Made by a program: the position numbers and the translations under genes. This document shows, in pieces, positions 42,701 to 51,694 of a DNA stretch of 64,000 nucleotides. Positions within the stretch are counted from its first letter, which is position 1. Every line of letters begins with the position of its first letter. This stretch comes from Nematopogon swammerdamellus (lineage: Eukaryota > Arthropoda > Insecta > Lepidoptera > Adelidae), in assembly GCA_946902875.1 (NCBI GenBank), contig OX336344.1, positions 19,179,791 to 19,243,790 on the forward strand. The letters are read 5' to 3'. The notes under the pieces were generated by a model, which worked only from the letters and a program-made list of their open reading frames with translations, was not told the origin of the DNA and ran no database searches.

Positions 42701-45700
42701 TTAGGATACCAAATAAAACACTCACCTTAGATAGTACAAGGTCTCACATCCACCGTACGCAGTCTACATAGTTCTTATGTACACCTCTCGTCGAGAAGTC
42801 TGGGAAGTTCTCCTTCGGAGAGTTAAAAGAATTAGGATACCAAATAAAACACTCACCTTAGATACTATAAGGTCTCCCATCCATGGTAGACAGTCCACAT
42901 AGTTCCCATGTAGATCTCTCGTCGAGAAGTCTAGGAAGTGCCCCTTCGGATAGTTAAGATGGGGAGTTAAAAAAATTAAGATACCAAATAAAACACTCAC
43001 CTTAGATAGTATAAGGTCTCCCATCCACCGTACGCAGTCTACATAGTTCCTATGTATATCTCTCGTAGAGAAGTCTGGGAAGTGCTCCTTCAGGGAGTTG
43101 AAAGGTCGCAACGCGCGGTGCGGGTTGAAATTGTAGCTCTGTTTGATCGCTTCGTGCATCGACGGCTTGTCGAGCTTCCACAGCTTCAGCGAGTGGTCCA
43201 TTCCGCAAGACATTATACGCTCACCTTTCAGGTCGAAGTCCTGAAATTATTAATTATTATTTTGTGGCTTCATCCATCACGCATCACCAGAACTATTGTA
43301 AGTAGAGTTAGGGTATAAAACAATATTTTTTATAAATTTTTTATTTTTATGGTAACTGACACGGTTGGCTACATCACCTACAACATTCGAGATGTCAGCC
43401 CATAACACCGGATGAACTTGGTGCCACGTCAGTGCTTCCCTTCGTTCGTGCCGGCTACACTGAACTGGACGGAAAACACAAACTATTTACATAGCCGTTT
43501 CGACCGACCTTTCATTCAGTGCGGTGGTTACAGCCCGGGCGGGTTAAATCCTACCACCTAGTAATATAAGAAGGGAGTCATATCCCTTAGTCGCCTTTTA
43601 CGACATACACGAGGAAAGATACAGTGGGGCTATTCTTTTAAAGTACCGGCCCCACATGGTTAAAATTTTAAGTACAATTTCAGGGATTTCAAAATGAGAA
43701 TAATATAAAGTATTCAAAGACTTTTAGATGTGAGAGACTTATATGAATAAATTCTAGATATGTATATAAGTCAGTCATTTAGTCAGTGTTTAAGTGTTCA
43801 CTGCTGGACATACACCTCACCAATTCTTGGAGGAGAGGCTGGAGGAGAACGCCTACGACGTTAAGATGTACATTTTGCAAAAAAAATAAAAAATTACGGG
43901 ATGTGACTGTGTCATGGACACGGCCGTGTGTTTTACGTGAATACGTGTACGTAACGGGTAATATTTTCCTAGAGCGTATTACGTAACGAATTCTTTGATC
44001 CTTTAGCTATCGAGTGGTGTAATTAAATTTTGGATGTAGATGATAGATATGAAGCTACAACACCAAACTGTATCCCCCGATTTTGTTATCATCAGTTTTC
44101 TGGATTGGCCCCCACTATGGAAGCTAATTTGAAGACGTATTCACGTCAAAAAATATTCAAGTGCAATAAACAACTATACTTACAGCGCTCAAGACCTCGT
44201 CCCTGTGCCCCTCGACCCCTCCGAAGATGGCGATACAGACGTCAGTCAATATGTTCCACAGTCGCAGTGCGTGGTCCTTGCTCGCGGAGAGCAGCAGGTT
44301 CGGATCTCGCGGATGGAATTTCACCTGGAAGATTAAAGTCGAGCAAGTTAGCTGTGAGCGTACATAACCTTTTTTTTTTATGGAAACTGACACGGTTGGC
44401 TACATCACCTACAACATCCGTGATGTCAGCCTATAACACAGGGTGAACTAGGTGCCATGTCCATGCTTCCCTTCATTTCATGTCGGCTACACTGAACTGG
44501 ACGGAAAACACGAACTATTTACATATCCGTTTCGACTGACGTTTCGTTCAATGCCAATTTGAGCGTGTTGTTGAGTACCTATCCAAGTACTCAACAACAG
44601 ATACATACACATCACATATCACACGCTGTATCCCAACAATCGGGGTAAGCAAAGTAATCGGTGCTGTGCTGCGAGTACAACACCGACCACCACATTTAGC
44701 AATGTCACTATTATGGACGCTGCTCGGAGGAACTTGCTTCCCTTATTCCTTGCCATTCAACTGATCTGATTCCCAGCACTCATTGGGCTTTTGAGAATCC
44801 ATTGGTTCAGGTACAGGGTTACTTTCCATTGTAATACTACACACATTTATCTATGGCCTGCCTGCCGGGCAAACGTTCTGCATATTTTGGTGTGTCAGTT
44901 TCTTCAAAATCGGTTCAGTAGATCCAGAGTTATCCGCGTGTAACAGACAGACAGACAGACACGAGAGTGAGGGTCACAGTTTTTTACATTTTGCGACCCT
45001 AAAAAAATATAACAAGACTAGCTGAGCCCGCGACTTCGTCCGTGTGGACTTATCAGGACGCCATCTACCGGGTTCAATTGTATTTTCAAACCATCCAGGG
45101 ACCCACTCAAATATACAGACAAAATTTAATCAAAATCAGTCTAGCCATTTATGAGGAGTTAGGTAATAAACACATGTACAGAAGAATTATGTATATATTT
45201 TTTTTTTATGGAAACTGACACGGTTGGCTACATCACTTACAACATCCGTGATGTCAGCCCATAACACCGGGTGAACTAGGTGCCATGTCAGTGCTTCCCT
45301 TCGATCGTTCCGGCTACACTGAACTGGACGGAAAACACGAACTATTTACATAGCCGTTTCGACCGACGTTTCATTCAGTGCAGTGGTACCAACCCGGGCG
45401 GGTTGAACCCTACCACCGAGTAAGGTATGAAGGGAAGGGAGCTACAGTTTTACGTGGAATCCGAACCACGGTCAGCCTCCAACGGTCGAGCGGTCGCCCA
45501 TCCAAATACTGACCGCGCCCAGCATTGCTTAACCATCAATAGCAACAGTCGACTGTCTGCACCACTGAGCTATTGAGGCTGAGGAACTCGTATATATAAA
45601 AAATTTACAAAAAATGAACCTCATTAATAGCCTGCCCGTGGCCGACATAATGCTTGATGCAGGTGTGCGTGGCCGGACTGAAGACGCGCACGATGCCGCG

Positions 45701-48700
45701 CGAGCCGGCCACCGCCAGCAGCGGCAGCCCCGTGTCCTCCTCGTACGACCACGCGCACGCGTAGAAGTTCTCGTCCACCTGCACAACCGCCACTGCCACC
45801 TCTCACAAGCTGACCTAGCACTCTGTCGACGTCCGTAGAATGTAGCTTTGTTAAAATTACCGCTGACAAACTGATAATTTCATTTAAATATATATATTTT
45901 TTAAGGAAACTGACACGGTTGGCTAAATCACCTACAACATCCGTGATGTCAGCCCATAACACCGGGTGAACTAGGTGCCATGTCAGTGCTTCCCTTCATT
46001 TCATGTCGGTTACACTGAACTGGACGGAAAACACGAACTATATACATAGCCATTTCGACCGACGTTTCGTTCAGTGCGGTGGTACCACCCGGGCCGGAAT
46101 AAAACCTACTAGCGGTCCTAGTGTAGCGGTTCTCAAACTTTTTTGGCGACGGAACCCTTTTGAACCACTATATATTTTACGGAGCCCTAAAGTAAACGAA
46201 ACCTGGTTTTATGTTCATTCTTTATGTGACAAGACTTGATTTGCAGCGTTCTTTAGGTTGATATTATTTCTTCGGAGCCCTCGCAGAGACCTTGCGGAGC
46301 CCCAGGGCTCCGTGGAGCACACTTTGAGTATGGCTGATTTAGTGGATTGTGTCCAGGTTATAAATAGTCAGTCAGTCAGTCAGCGTGTAAGCGTCCAGTG
46401 CTGGACATACGCCTCTTCAATTTTCCTCCAGTCCTCCCGGCCTTCGGCGGTACGGAACCACTGAATTCCGCCGGCGTACTTGATGTCGTCGTCCAACCTG
46501 GCGGGTGGTCTTCCCACACTCCGTTTTCCTGTCCACGGCCGCCAGTGTATGACACGGTTACTCCAACGGTCATCGTCTCTTCGGCTAACATGCCCAGCCC
46601 ACTGCCACTTGAGCTTAGCCACCTGGTGTAAATAGGTTAGGTAGTAATAGGAAGGTTTTTTTATTATATAAAATATATATATAAAATTGTTAGTGAATCA
46701 ATTAGCATGATCACTCACATCGGGATCACTATAGCACTGCAGGAACTTGAACCCGCCCGCCTCCGGGCACTCGTATATGGAGACGCGGTTGCTGCCAACC
46801 ACGGCGAACACCATCGGCTCCCCCTCGCCCAGGTGATGGTTGAACTGGCAACCGAACAGCGGTTGGCCGTGATCTTCTTTGGCACTGCAGCTGTAAGACG
46901 GGGTTTATTGATTTTTTTTTTTTTTTCGGCGTGATAACTTCAAATTGATGAACACCATCTGAGCCTGTGTGTGCAAGCGAGAGCGCTTAACAAGCGATAG
47001 AGAGGCACAATCGGCCCAAGCGTCGGCTTGTAGGTACACATTTATCTCTCTGGTTCTAAAGTACCAGGGCAGCACAAATTGAAAGGAGGTTACTCGTACC
47101 ACAATATATTAAGCGCATCTGGCCGGTCGGAAAAGATTTCAAATTTAGAATATTGACGTTATCACGTAAAACTAACGTCCGTAAACCGACTTTACAGACA
47201 ACAAATTTTTTTTTTATGGAAACTGACACGGTTGGCTACATCACCTACAATATCCGTGATGTCAGCCCATAACACCGGTTGAACTAGGTGCCATGCCTCC
47301 CTTCATTATTTATCATGTTTATAAAGTTCCCTAATTTAAAGGACTTTTCTAAAATTTTACCCTGCGGCGAAGCGAAAAGGAGGGTTATGATTTTAGCCAC
47401 CCAGTGTCATATATCAACTTGGGTGCGTCGGCGGATTGCCTCATTATTATGCACCATATTACGTAATCATATTTTCAGCGTGGGGCGCTCCATTGCTCGC
47501 TGGGCAGCTTCCAACCTTTTGTATGAGACGGCGCCTCTAATAAATTTTTCCTCAAATAAAGTAAAAGTAGCTTTATTTGCACGAAATGACAAAATTGAAT
47601 ATAACCGAGAATACAACACCGTAGCTATAAAATTAGATACAAACCTATCTTAAAATAATCACACACATAAGACAACCAAATTTCAAAATAGCCTACATTT
47701 AAACAGTGTATAATCTACAATAAACTACCAAGAGACATAAAAAATTAAACCAGTGAGAACATTTTTAAAACAAATCTGCACGAATGGGTCGTTACCCAGA
47801 ACTTGTATTACCTAAAGATATTCCAAATATTAACCTGATTAAAATGTACAAGTGTATAATGGAATTAAATCAATTTGTTTATGTAAATGTGATGAATTTA
47901 ATTATGTTACAATCTAAATTTATTAAATGTATTTAATTGTATGAATTTTATTGACAACAAGCTATGCCCGCGGCTCCGCCCGCTCTCATATTTGACTTCT
48001 CTGCTAACCACATAAGCCATTTAACGTGATGATAGTAGCCTATAATTGATGGGAAGAACCAAGCTATCCGAAGAAGCAAACTGTATTAAAATCGGTTCAG
48101 TGGTTCTCAAGTTATAAGCGGACAGACAGACAGACAGACAGAAAGCAGACGTTTGATTTTATTAAAGGTAAGGATGTAAGTTCAAGAAAAATTTGCATTG
48201 TAATGTAACATTGTGATTTTATTTACAATTATAAAAAAAAGGCTTACTTGAACTTGTAAGGCGGCTTGACTTGCTTGTTTGTCTGCGTCTTCTTGCGCCC
48301 GCGCCGCCGTCGCCGCAAGCGCGTACTGGTCGGAGTCTCGCTGCGCGATGTGTTGTCTGTGTTGGACGTGCTCTCCACGCTCGATGTCTCCTCCTGCTTT
48401 TGAATTTATACTTCTTTACGGACGTTATGAAATAAATTGAGCTCCTTTGACCGCTGTGAAGATGAGGAGTAAACGCAGAAAAAACGTCACATCACCATTT
48501 TTTTTTTATGTAAACCAGCATGGGTGGCTTTGCTGAGAGACCAATGGTGCAGTCGCCACAGCCAAAATCACCTCTCCTCGCGAAACCACGCTCAGTTAGG
48601 TGCCATGCCAGCAGATTTGCGGACTGTTGCTAGCCTGTCTAGCCCGTTAATACGACGCTTGAAGACACCCAGGTTACAGGAATCAGGAAATACACTCGCC

Positions 48701-49988
48701 GGAAGACAGTTCCACACCCTAGCGGTGCGACAAAGAAACAATTTAGGGAACCGATGGGTTCTCAAAAGCCCAATGTCAACAACAAAAGGGTGCTGAGTCT
48801 CTCTGCTACGAGTCATGCGGAGATAGGACGGCGTCATTGTCAGCGGCCACTGCATATATATTTGTATTTAGGTATTGTGCTTGAGGGAGTGGAGGGGTAT
48901 TTAACTAATAACCACAACAATGGGAAGCTGTTGAACTAAGCTTGCGATGGCTTCACCGAACATATCCGGGCCCATTGGCAGTAGAGGAGATAATCGAGGT
49001 CGGGACTTGTGAGTTGCGAGTGGCCACTATGTGTAACTATAGTTTTCCAGCATGCGTTACATTTCGGCTTGCGGCAAGCCCTCTTCAGCTAGTCTGCGAT
49101 GACTAGGACGCAGAGAACCACCAGTCCCGCTCTCGACCTCCCTCTAGCTACCTATCCATATTCTGTAGGATGGATATTAAGTAGAGAGCCAATGGCGCTT
49201 TCGAAGCTTTCTCCATATGAGCTTAGCGATAATGTATAACTTATAATGTAGAGAGAAGTACAACTTGTAATGCGGGTACTTCTACTTTTTTTATTGAAAG
49301 CGCGACATGTGGAGCCGAGCCAGCCATAAGGTAGACACCTTGGACATTTGGTCGTATGCGAGGGTTTAATAAATTTTTTTTGATACCTTCGAGATACTGT
49401 CTTAGAGATTGGACATGATTTAGAAAAATATTGCGGTAAATAGAAAATCAATAAATCAATCATCAGTGCTGGATGTAGGCCTCTCGCAAGGCACGCCACC
49501 ACACGCGGTCTTCCGCTCTTCTCATCCATCCACTCCCGGCTACCTTTTTCAGGTCGTCTGTCCACCTAGCCGGGGGCGTCCTACGCTACTTTTGCTTGTA
49601 CGTGGCCTCTATTCAAGCAACCGTAGCATCCGAGCAAAAGAAAATATTATTATAAATATACCTAATAAAATTCTATATTTTATTAAATGAGACAATTTGA
49701 AGTTACGACAGTAATTCCACACCTAACACACTCATGAAATCAAAGAAAACTTTAGATGAGTCAGACAGGCTTCCCACAGCGTCGGATCAAGGAAAACATT
49801 AACGTTTCACAGTATTATCGAGTAGCAAAAATCTATTCAAGGATTCCGCGAAAGGATATAACTGCTCCTCGGATCTAGGACTGAGGCGTGTCTGTACTAA
49901 GCATGTTTTCAACTAACAGGCATCCGGTTCCAGGTGTAGACGAAACAAATGAATCCTTACTCACCGCATCATTGTCGGAGAAATTCAT
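39507..49988 (-). CDS. esc: Polycomb protein extra sex combs / EED, eight coding exons
   Basis: Joins on the minus strand 49988-49965, 48393-48248, 46890-46719, 45778-45620, 44324-44184, 43240-43001, 41892-41740 and 39719-39507, giving 415 residues. This is close to human EED (441) and fly ESC (425), and all phases are consistent. Residues 1-57 are a low-complexity Ser/Thr and Arg/Lys-rich tail. The rest is the seven-bladed WD40 propeller with signature stretches [108 protein letters not shown] and ATVRQ-like [11 protein letters not shown]. In PRC2, EED binds trimethylated H3K27 and stimulates EZH2 methyltransferase. Oddity: a nine-copy array of the exon-6 donor in intron 6. Confidence 0.97.
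39723..39818 (+). repeat. segmental duplication, copy 1
   Basis: ATTTGCTCATTTTATTATTG to GGGGCCAGAGAACATGCTCCG (the latter a SINE-B 3'-tail remnant) recurs at 40446-40550, flanking a nested repeat block in esc intron 7. Confidence 0.75.
39828..40132 (+). mobile_element. Rep-C/SINE-A chimeric element
   Basis: Rep-C head (AATAGCCCCACTGCATCTC, GTAAAAGGCGACTAAGGGAT) joined through ATGACTCCCTTCTTATATTA to the SINE-A central domain and tail, ending TTTCCATAAAAAAA. The same junction occurs at 51735 and, inverted, 43345-43665. Confidence 0.85.
40134..40445 (+). repeat. Rep-C, longest copy
   Basis: From the CCCACTGCATCTCTCCCCGT head, through GTAAAAGGCGACTAAGG, GCTAAAGGGCGACAGGTTCG, CACCGAGTCATGCAGCAGGC and GTTGTGCTGTAATTTGCC, to GATTACTCTGCTTACCCCGA and CAGCGTGTGTG. 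No coding frame or RNA polymerase III box assigned. Confidence 0.85.
40446..40550 (+). repeat. segmental duplication, copy 2
   Basis: Near-copy of 39723-39818 with a few substitutions, extending slightly further (CTCCGAACAGCCAGTG). Confidence 0.75.
40706..40772 (-). mobile_element. SINE-B 3' end fragment
   Basis: T-run, ATGTGATCAATTATGGGTGG, CTCCGACCAGCCAAT; abuts the next SINE-B copy head to tail in opposite orientation. Confidence 0.75.
40774..41177 (+). mobile_element. SINE-B, full length
   Basis: Reference copy: GCGGCGGGTGGCCGAGTGGT (box A), CGCGGTTCGAATCCGG (box B), CAATGAGTTTTTTCTGACG, central domain 40915-41000, CAGTATAGCCAGCAATCC, and tail CAGCCACCCATACCGGATTA to CATAAAAAAA. The head resembles tRNA-Ser/Leu, but there is no acceptor stem to make it a tRNA gene. 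Confidence 0.93.
41190..41345 (+). repeat. Rep-L copy
   Basis: AAGCTTGCGATGGCTTCACC, CATATCCGGGCCCAT and GAGTGGCCACT are shared with 48930-49085. Confidence 0.75.
41357..41633 (+). mobile_element. SINE-A, head-truncated
   Basis: Begins at the box B region GGTTCGGATTCCACGTAAAA and runs complete to the 3' end GTCAGTTTCGATAAAAAAA. Confidence 0.88.
41740..41892 (-). CDS. esc: esc coding exon 7
   Basis: [20 protein letters not shown] to [10 protein letters not shown], phase 0 to 0, acceptor TTTTTTCAG, donor GTGGGT. Confidence 0.97.
41941..43095 (-). repeat. 131-bp tandem array of an exon/intron junction in esc
   Basis: Nine units: the real end of coding exon 6 plus eight downstream copies. Each copy has about 95 bp of exon 3' end (GAGCACTTCCCAGACTTCTC to CTATCTAAG) and about 36 bp of intron start (GTGAGTGTTTTATTTGGTAT). 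Donor first bases on the minus strand are 43000, 42856, 42725, 42594, 42458, 42327, 42196, 42065 and 41946. Spacing is 131 bp except 144, 136 and 119 bp. Several units have GGATGTGAG where the exon has GGATGGGAG, creating a stop. The last unit is the most diverged. Confidence 0.95.
43001..43240 (-). CDS. esc: esc coding exon 6
   Basis: [20 protein letters not shown] through [20 protein letters not shown] to [11 protein letters not shown], phase 0 to 0, donor GTGAGT. Its last 95 bp seeded the downstream array. Confidence 0.97.
43345..43665 (-). mobile_element. Rep-C/SINE-A chimeric element
   Basis: SINE-A tail and body in reverse, junction TAATATAAGAAGGGAGTCAT, then inverted Rep-C head (CGCCTTTTACGACATACACG, GGGGCTATTCTTTTAAAGTA). 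Confidence 0.85.
43775..43835 (-). repeat. LINE-F fragment
   Basis: GTTCACTGCTGGACATACACC and AATTCTTGGAGGAGAGG resemble the LINE-F 3' region. Confidence 0.4.
44184..44324 (-). CDS. esc: esc coding exon 5
   Basis: [20 protein letters not shown] to [13 protein letters not shown], phase 0 to 0, acceptor AATCTTCCAG, donor GTAAGT. Confidence 0.97.
44371..44565 (-). mobile_element. SINE-A 3' part
   Basis: Poly(T), ATGGAAACTGACACGGTTGG to TTTCGACTGACGTTTCGTTC. Followed by a 13-bp-arm hairpin at 44566-44599 (GTTGTTGAGTAC). Confidence 0.85.
44600..44740 (-). repeat. Rep-C fragment
   Basis: CGCTGTATCCCAACAATCGG, AAGTAATCGGTGCTGTGCTG and CCGACCACCACATTTAGCAA. Confidence 0.75.
44815..45185. repeat. 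two degenerate repeats with 'AAAATCGGTTCAGTAG' and GACA runs
   Basis: AAAATCGGTTCAGTAGATCC followed by (ACAG)n, then CTAGCTGAGCCCGCGACTTC and CAAAATCAGTCTAGCCATTT. Similar sequence occurs at 47955-48165 and 55655-55890. Class not assigned. Confidence 0.6.
45199..45583 (-). mobile_element. SINE-A, full length
   Basis: Poly(T) to GCACCACTGAGCTATTGAGG. Includes ACGTGGAATCCGAACCACGG, CCATCCAAATACTGACCGCG (5S-like box C inverse) and the inverted box A. It ends about 37 bp from the esc exon-4 donor. Confidence 0.92.
45620..45778 (-). CDS. esc: esc coding exon 4
   Basis: [33 protein letters not shown] and [12 protein letters not shown]. Acceptor GTTGTGCAG. The only donor compatible with the next exon is GAG|GTTCAT, which is weak; the better-looking GTAAAT 11 bp on would bring a stop. 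Phase 0 to 0. Confidence 0.92.
45895..46110 (-). mobile_element. SINE-A, head-truncated
   Basis: GGAAACTGACACGGTTGGCT to GTGCGGTGGTACCACCCGGG. Confidence 0.85.
46370..46625 (-). pseudogene. LINE-F ORF2 C-terminus, best copy
   Basis: One open minus-strand frame encodes [18 protein letters not shown], then [20 protein letters not shown] and [18 protein letters not shown]. '[14 protein letters not shown]' and 'GRPP.RW.DD' are hallmark sequences at the end of endonuclease/RT LINE proteins in insects. The polymerase core is absent. Confidence 0.85.
46719..46890 (-). CDS. esc: esc coding exon 3
   Basis: [40 protein letters not shown] and FLQCYSDPD; first propeller blade. Phase 2 to 0; acceptor CCGTCTTACAG, donor GTGAGT. 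Confidence 0.96.
46920..47205 (-). mobile_element. Rep-H, short version
   Basis: GGCGTGATAACTTCAAATTG at one end and AACCGACTTTACAGACAAC at the other, the inverse of the ends of 13165-14105, with most of the interior missing. Inserted in esc intron 2 close to exon 3. Confidence 0.65.
47208..47315 (-). mobile_element. SINE-A 3' end fragment
   Basis: Poly(T), ATGGAAACTGACACGGTTGG to GAACTAGGTGCCATG; abuts Rep-H. Confidence 0.8.
47316..47954. other. esc intron 2, unclassified
   Basis: A plus-strand open frame at 47288-47653 has no recognisable domain. Its GCGGCGAAGCGAAAAGGAGG and GGCGCCTCTAATAAATTT style suggests a retroelement scrap. Confidence 0.35.
47955..48165 (+). repeat. degenerate repeat with GACA tail
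   Basis: AAGCTATGCCCGCGGCTCCG, AAAATCGGTTCAGTGGTTCT, then (GACA)n. Confidence 0.6.
48248..48393 (-). CDS. esc: esc coding exon 2
   Basis: [20 protein letters not shown], then [15 protein letters not shown] and QVKPPYKF. Disordered basic N-terminal tail of EED/ESC. Two acceptors 3 bp apart (AAAG|CAG|GAG) are possible, so a Gln may be included. Phase 0 to 2, donor GTAAGC. Confidence 0.9.
48499..48860 (-). pseudogene. LINE-E ORF2 C-terminus with 3' end
   Basis: Minus frame: [20 protein letters not shown], then [20 protein letters not shown], a typical 'WN.LP..VFP...L..FK.R.N' LINE C-terminus. The 3' end (CAGCAAAGCCACCCATGCTG then GTTTACATAAAAAA) closely resembles the SINE-B tail. Confidence 0.82.
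48930..49085 (+). repeat. Rep-L copy
   Basis: AAGCTTGCGATGGCTTCACC, CATATCCGGGCCCATTGGCA, TTCGGCTTGCGGCAAGCC. Confidence 0.75.
49285..49375 (-). repeat. LINE-D 3' tail, decayed
   Basis: T-run, AAAGCGCGACATGTGGAGCC and CTTGGACATTTGGTCGTATG. Confidence 0.55.
49455..49600 (-). repeat. LINE-F fragment
   Basis: GGATGTAGGCCTCTCGCAAG, CACGCGGTCTTCCGCTC and CACCTAGCCGGGGGCGTCC, as at 37010-37240. Confidence 0.7.
49965..49988 (-). CDS. esc: esc coding exon 1
   Basis: ATG then NFSDNDA, eight codons, followed by GTGAGTAAG, phase 0. Chosen because its donor is strong and the phase matches exon 2. An in-frame ATG upstream at 50072 would add an unlikely hydrophobic stretch. Confidence 0.7.
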
Positions 49989-50040
49989 TATGAGGGACGA
50001 CCTGAGAGTATGCTCCTCTGATTCAACAAATTGAAAGATT

Positions 50041-51388
50041 TTGCAAAATGAGAACAAAGCAGGCCAACACACAAAACCTTCACTCGCCCTCGTCGCCGGC
50101 TGGTAAATTTGTTCCGAAGCAAAGGTTACTTCTAAAAAGCCGTACTATCTCATCCACTGTTCTTATAAAAGAGAGTAAGACAGCTGAGAGAACCCCAAAT
50201 ATTGTGCTCTTGAACATATCTGTCAGATGAACCTTTGAACTGTCAGTTGATAATGCGCTAATCGAAAAAGCGCGGGAACGACGGCTTTCATTCTGATGCG
50301 CTGCTAATATAGCGTTCTGAATTAGCGACTAGACCTATCTCTCTCTTAAATATGAATTCGATAAGAATAGCCCTAAATTTAAATTGCAGTTCTAAATACG
50401 TTTGTTAGAAACGCAGCTCATCTTGCGCGCTGCCTGGACGATCTGATAGAGACGTTCATCAGAATGAACACGTCAAAGTAGTAATTTGAAGGTGAGAAAT
50501 TATTATTGGAAGGAAGAAACTTTGTACACTATTACAGCGAGGCTGCTTGCGCTAGATTTATTTTGTCGGTGTCATAATTTAGCAAACATTGGGGGGGATT
50601 TATGTGAATATTAAGCCGAGGAATTAATGAAAGTCCAAACCACTTTATTAGGATTTACTATTACACAAAACTTTATTTCTATTTTACATAGCAAAATAAG
50701 TTATAGGCTACTTACTTATAGGTACATTTTATATCTACTAAAACGGTAATGGTAGTACAAATTTTAACTTTGCATATCATACACGTATACATACAATACA
50801 GTTAGTAGGCACATTATTTTATTATTTTATAACTATAAAGTATGTAGGTACTTAGGTAATTTGTTTTTCACAGCCATAATTGTTTTCATAAAAATAATTT
50901 TCTAACTAGTTACTAGGAACTTAAAACAGTTCTGATCAGTGACAATAAATGAATTTATGGGATAACAGCTACGTCTCACATAGTACCTACCTAAAACTGG
51001 AAATGGACTCAATCAGTTTGGTTTACATATTAAATTGACTAAAACAATCGAACATACATTGCTTCTAGAGTTTAGGAACACTGTCGATTGTGCAGACTGT
51101 AGACAGGAATGGGGCAATGAACAAAGTAGGATGGCGGAAGAAAAATGTGGGTACCGTGTTTCAAATACTGAGGCATGCACACAGGTGCGTTAGCTAATCA
51201 TCAAAATCCGAACCATTGGACTTAGGTACCATTTCAAATTAGACTCCAAGTAGGATCATCAAGGCACCAGCAGGGTATTCGAAATTCTGAACAATTTTTA
51301 ACGCATGGAATGAGACTAAATGTCATTCTACTATAGCCCTTCAACAGCTACAAACATAGGCACAAAGATCAAGAGTTGATAATGTGCC
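50041..51388. other. esc promoter side and protease 3' flank
   Basis: The 1.3 kb between the esc start and the protease stop must hold the esc promoter. No TATA box or Polycomb response motif is claimed. A minus-strand AATAAA at 50672-50677 could serve the protease transcript. Confidence 0.35.
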
Positions 51389-51694
51389 TCATTCCTGATA
51401 ACGCCCTCCAAATGGCGTGCAAAGACAGGCATTTCTTAGCGCAAGTCTCAACCAAGGTAATAACTTGTCTACCCTGGCGTAGACTCCAGGATATCCGTCC
51501 CTGGCGCATCCTCTGCCCCACGAGACTATTCCGATGAGGGTGTAGTGGGATCCGGGAAGAAGTAGGGGGCCTCCGGAGTCTCCCTTGCAGGAATCTCGGT
51601 TGGGTGCCGAAGCGCAAAGCATTCGTGGTGTCACCTTTCGACGAGCGTAGCCTGCACCCTCGCACACATCTGTTGGCCATATCTCTACGTGGGC
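51389..51694 (-). CDS. serine protease coding exon 5 (terminal)
   Basis: AHVEIWPTDVCEGAGYARRK, the GDSGGP active-site loop and a Cys-containing tail ACLCTPFGGRYQE, stop TGA. Acceptor TTTCTTTCCAG. Confidence 0.96.
   Translation of the reverse strand, partial: AHVEIWPTDVCEGAGYARRKVTPRMLCASAPNRDSCKGDSGGPLLLPGSHYTLIGIVSWGRGCARDGYPGVYARVDKLLPWLRLALRNACLCTPFGGRYQE

Noticed and set aside
42764..43213. Separate 149-codon protein on the minus strand
   Set aside because: It is esc exon 6 read through into the tandem array; treated as a possible alternative donor, not a gene.
47288..47653. 121-codon plus-strand frame
   Set aside because: Starts inside a SINE-A fragment, has no domain I recognise, and is probably retroelement debris.
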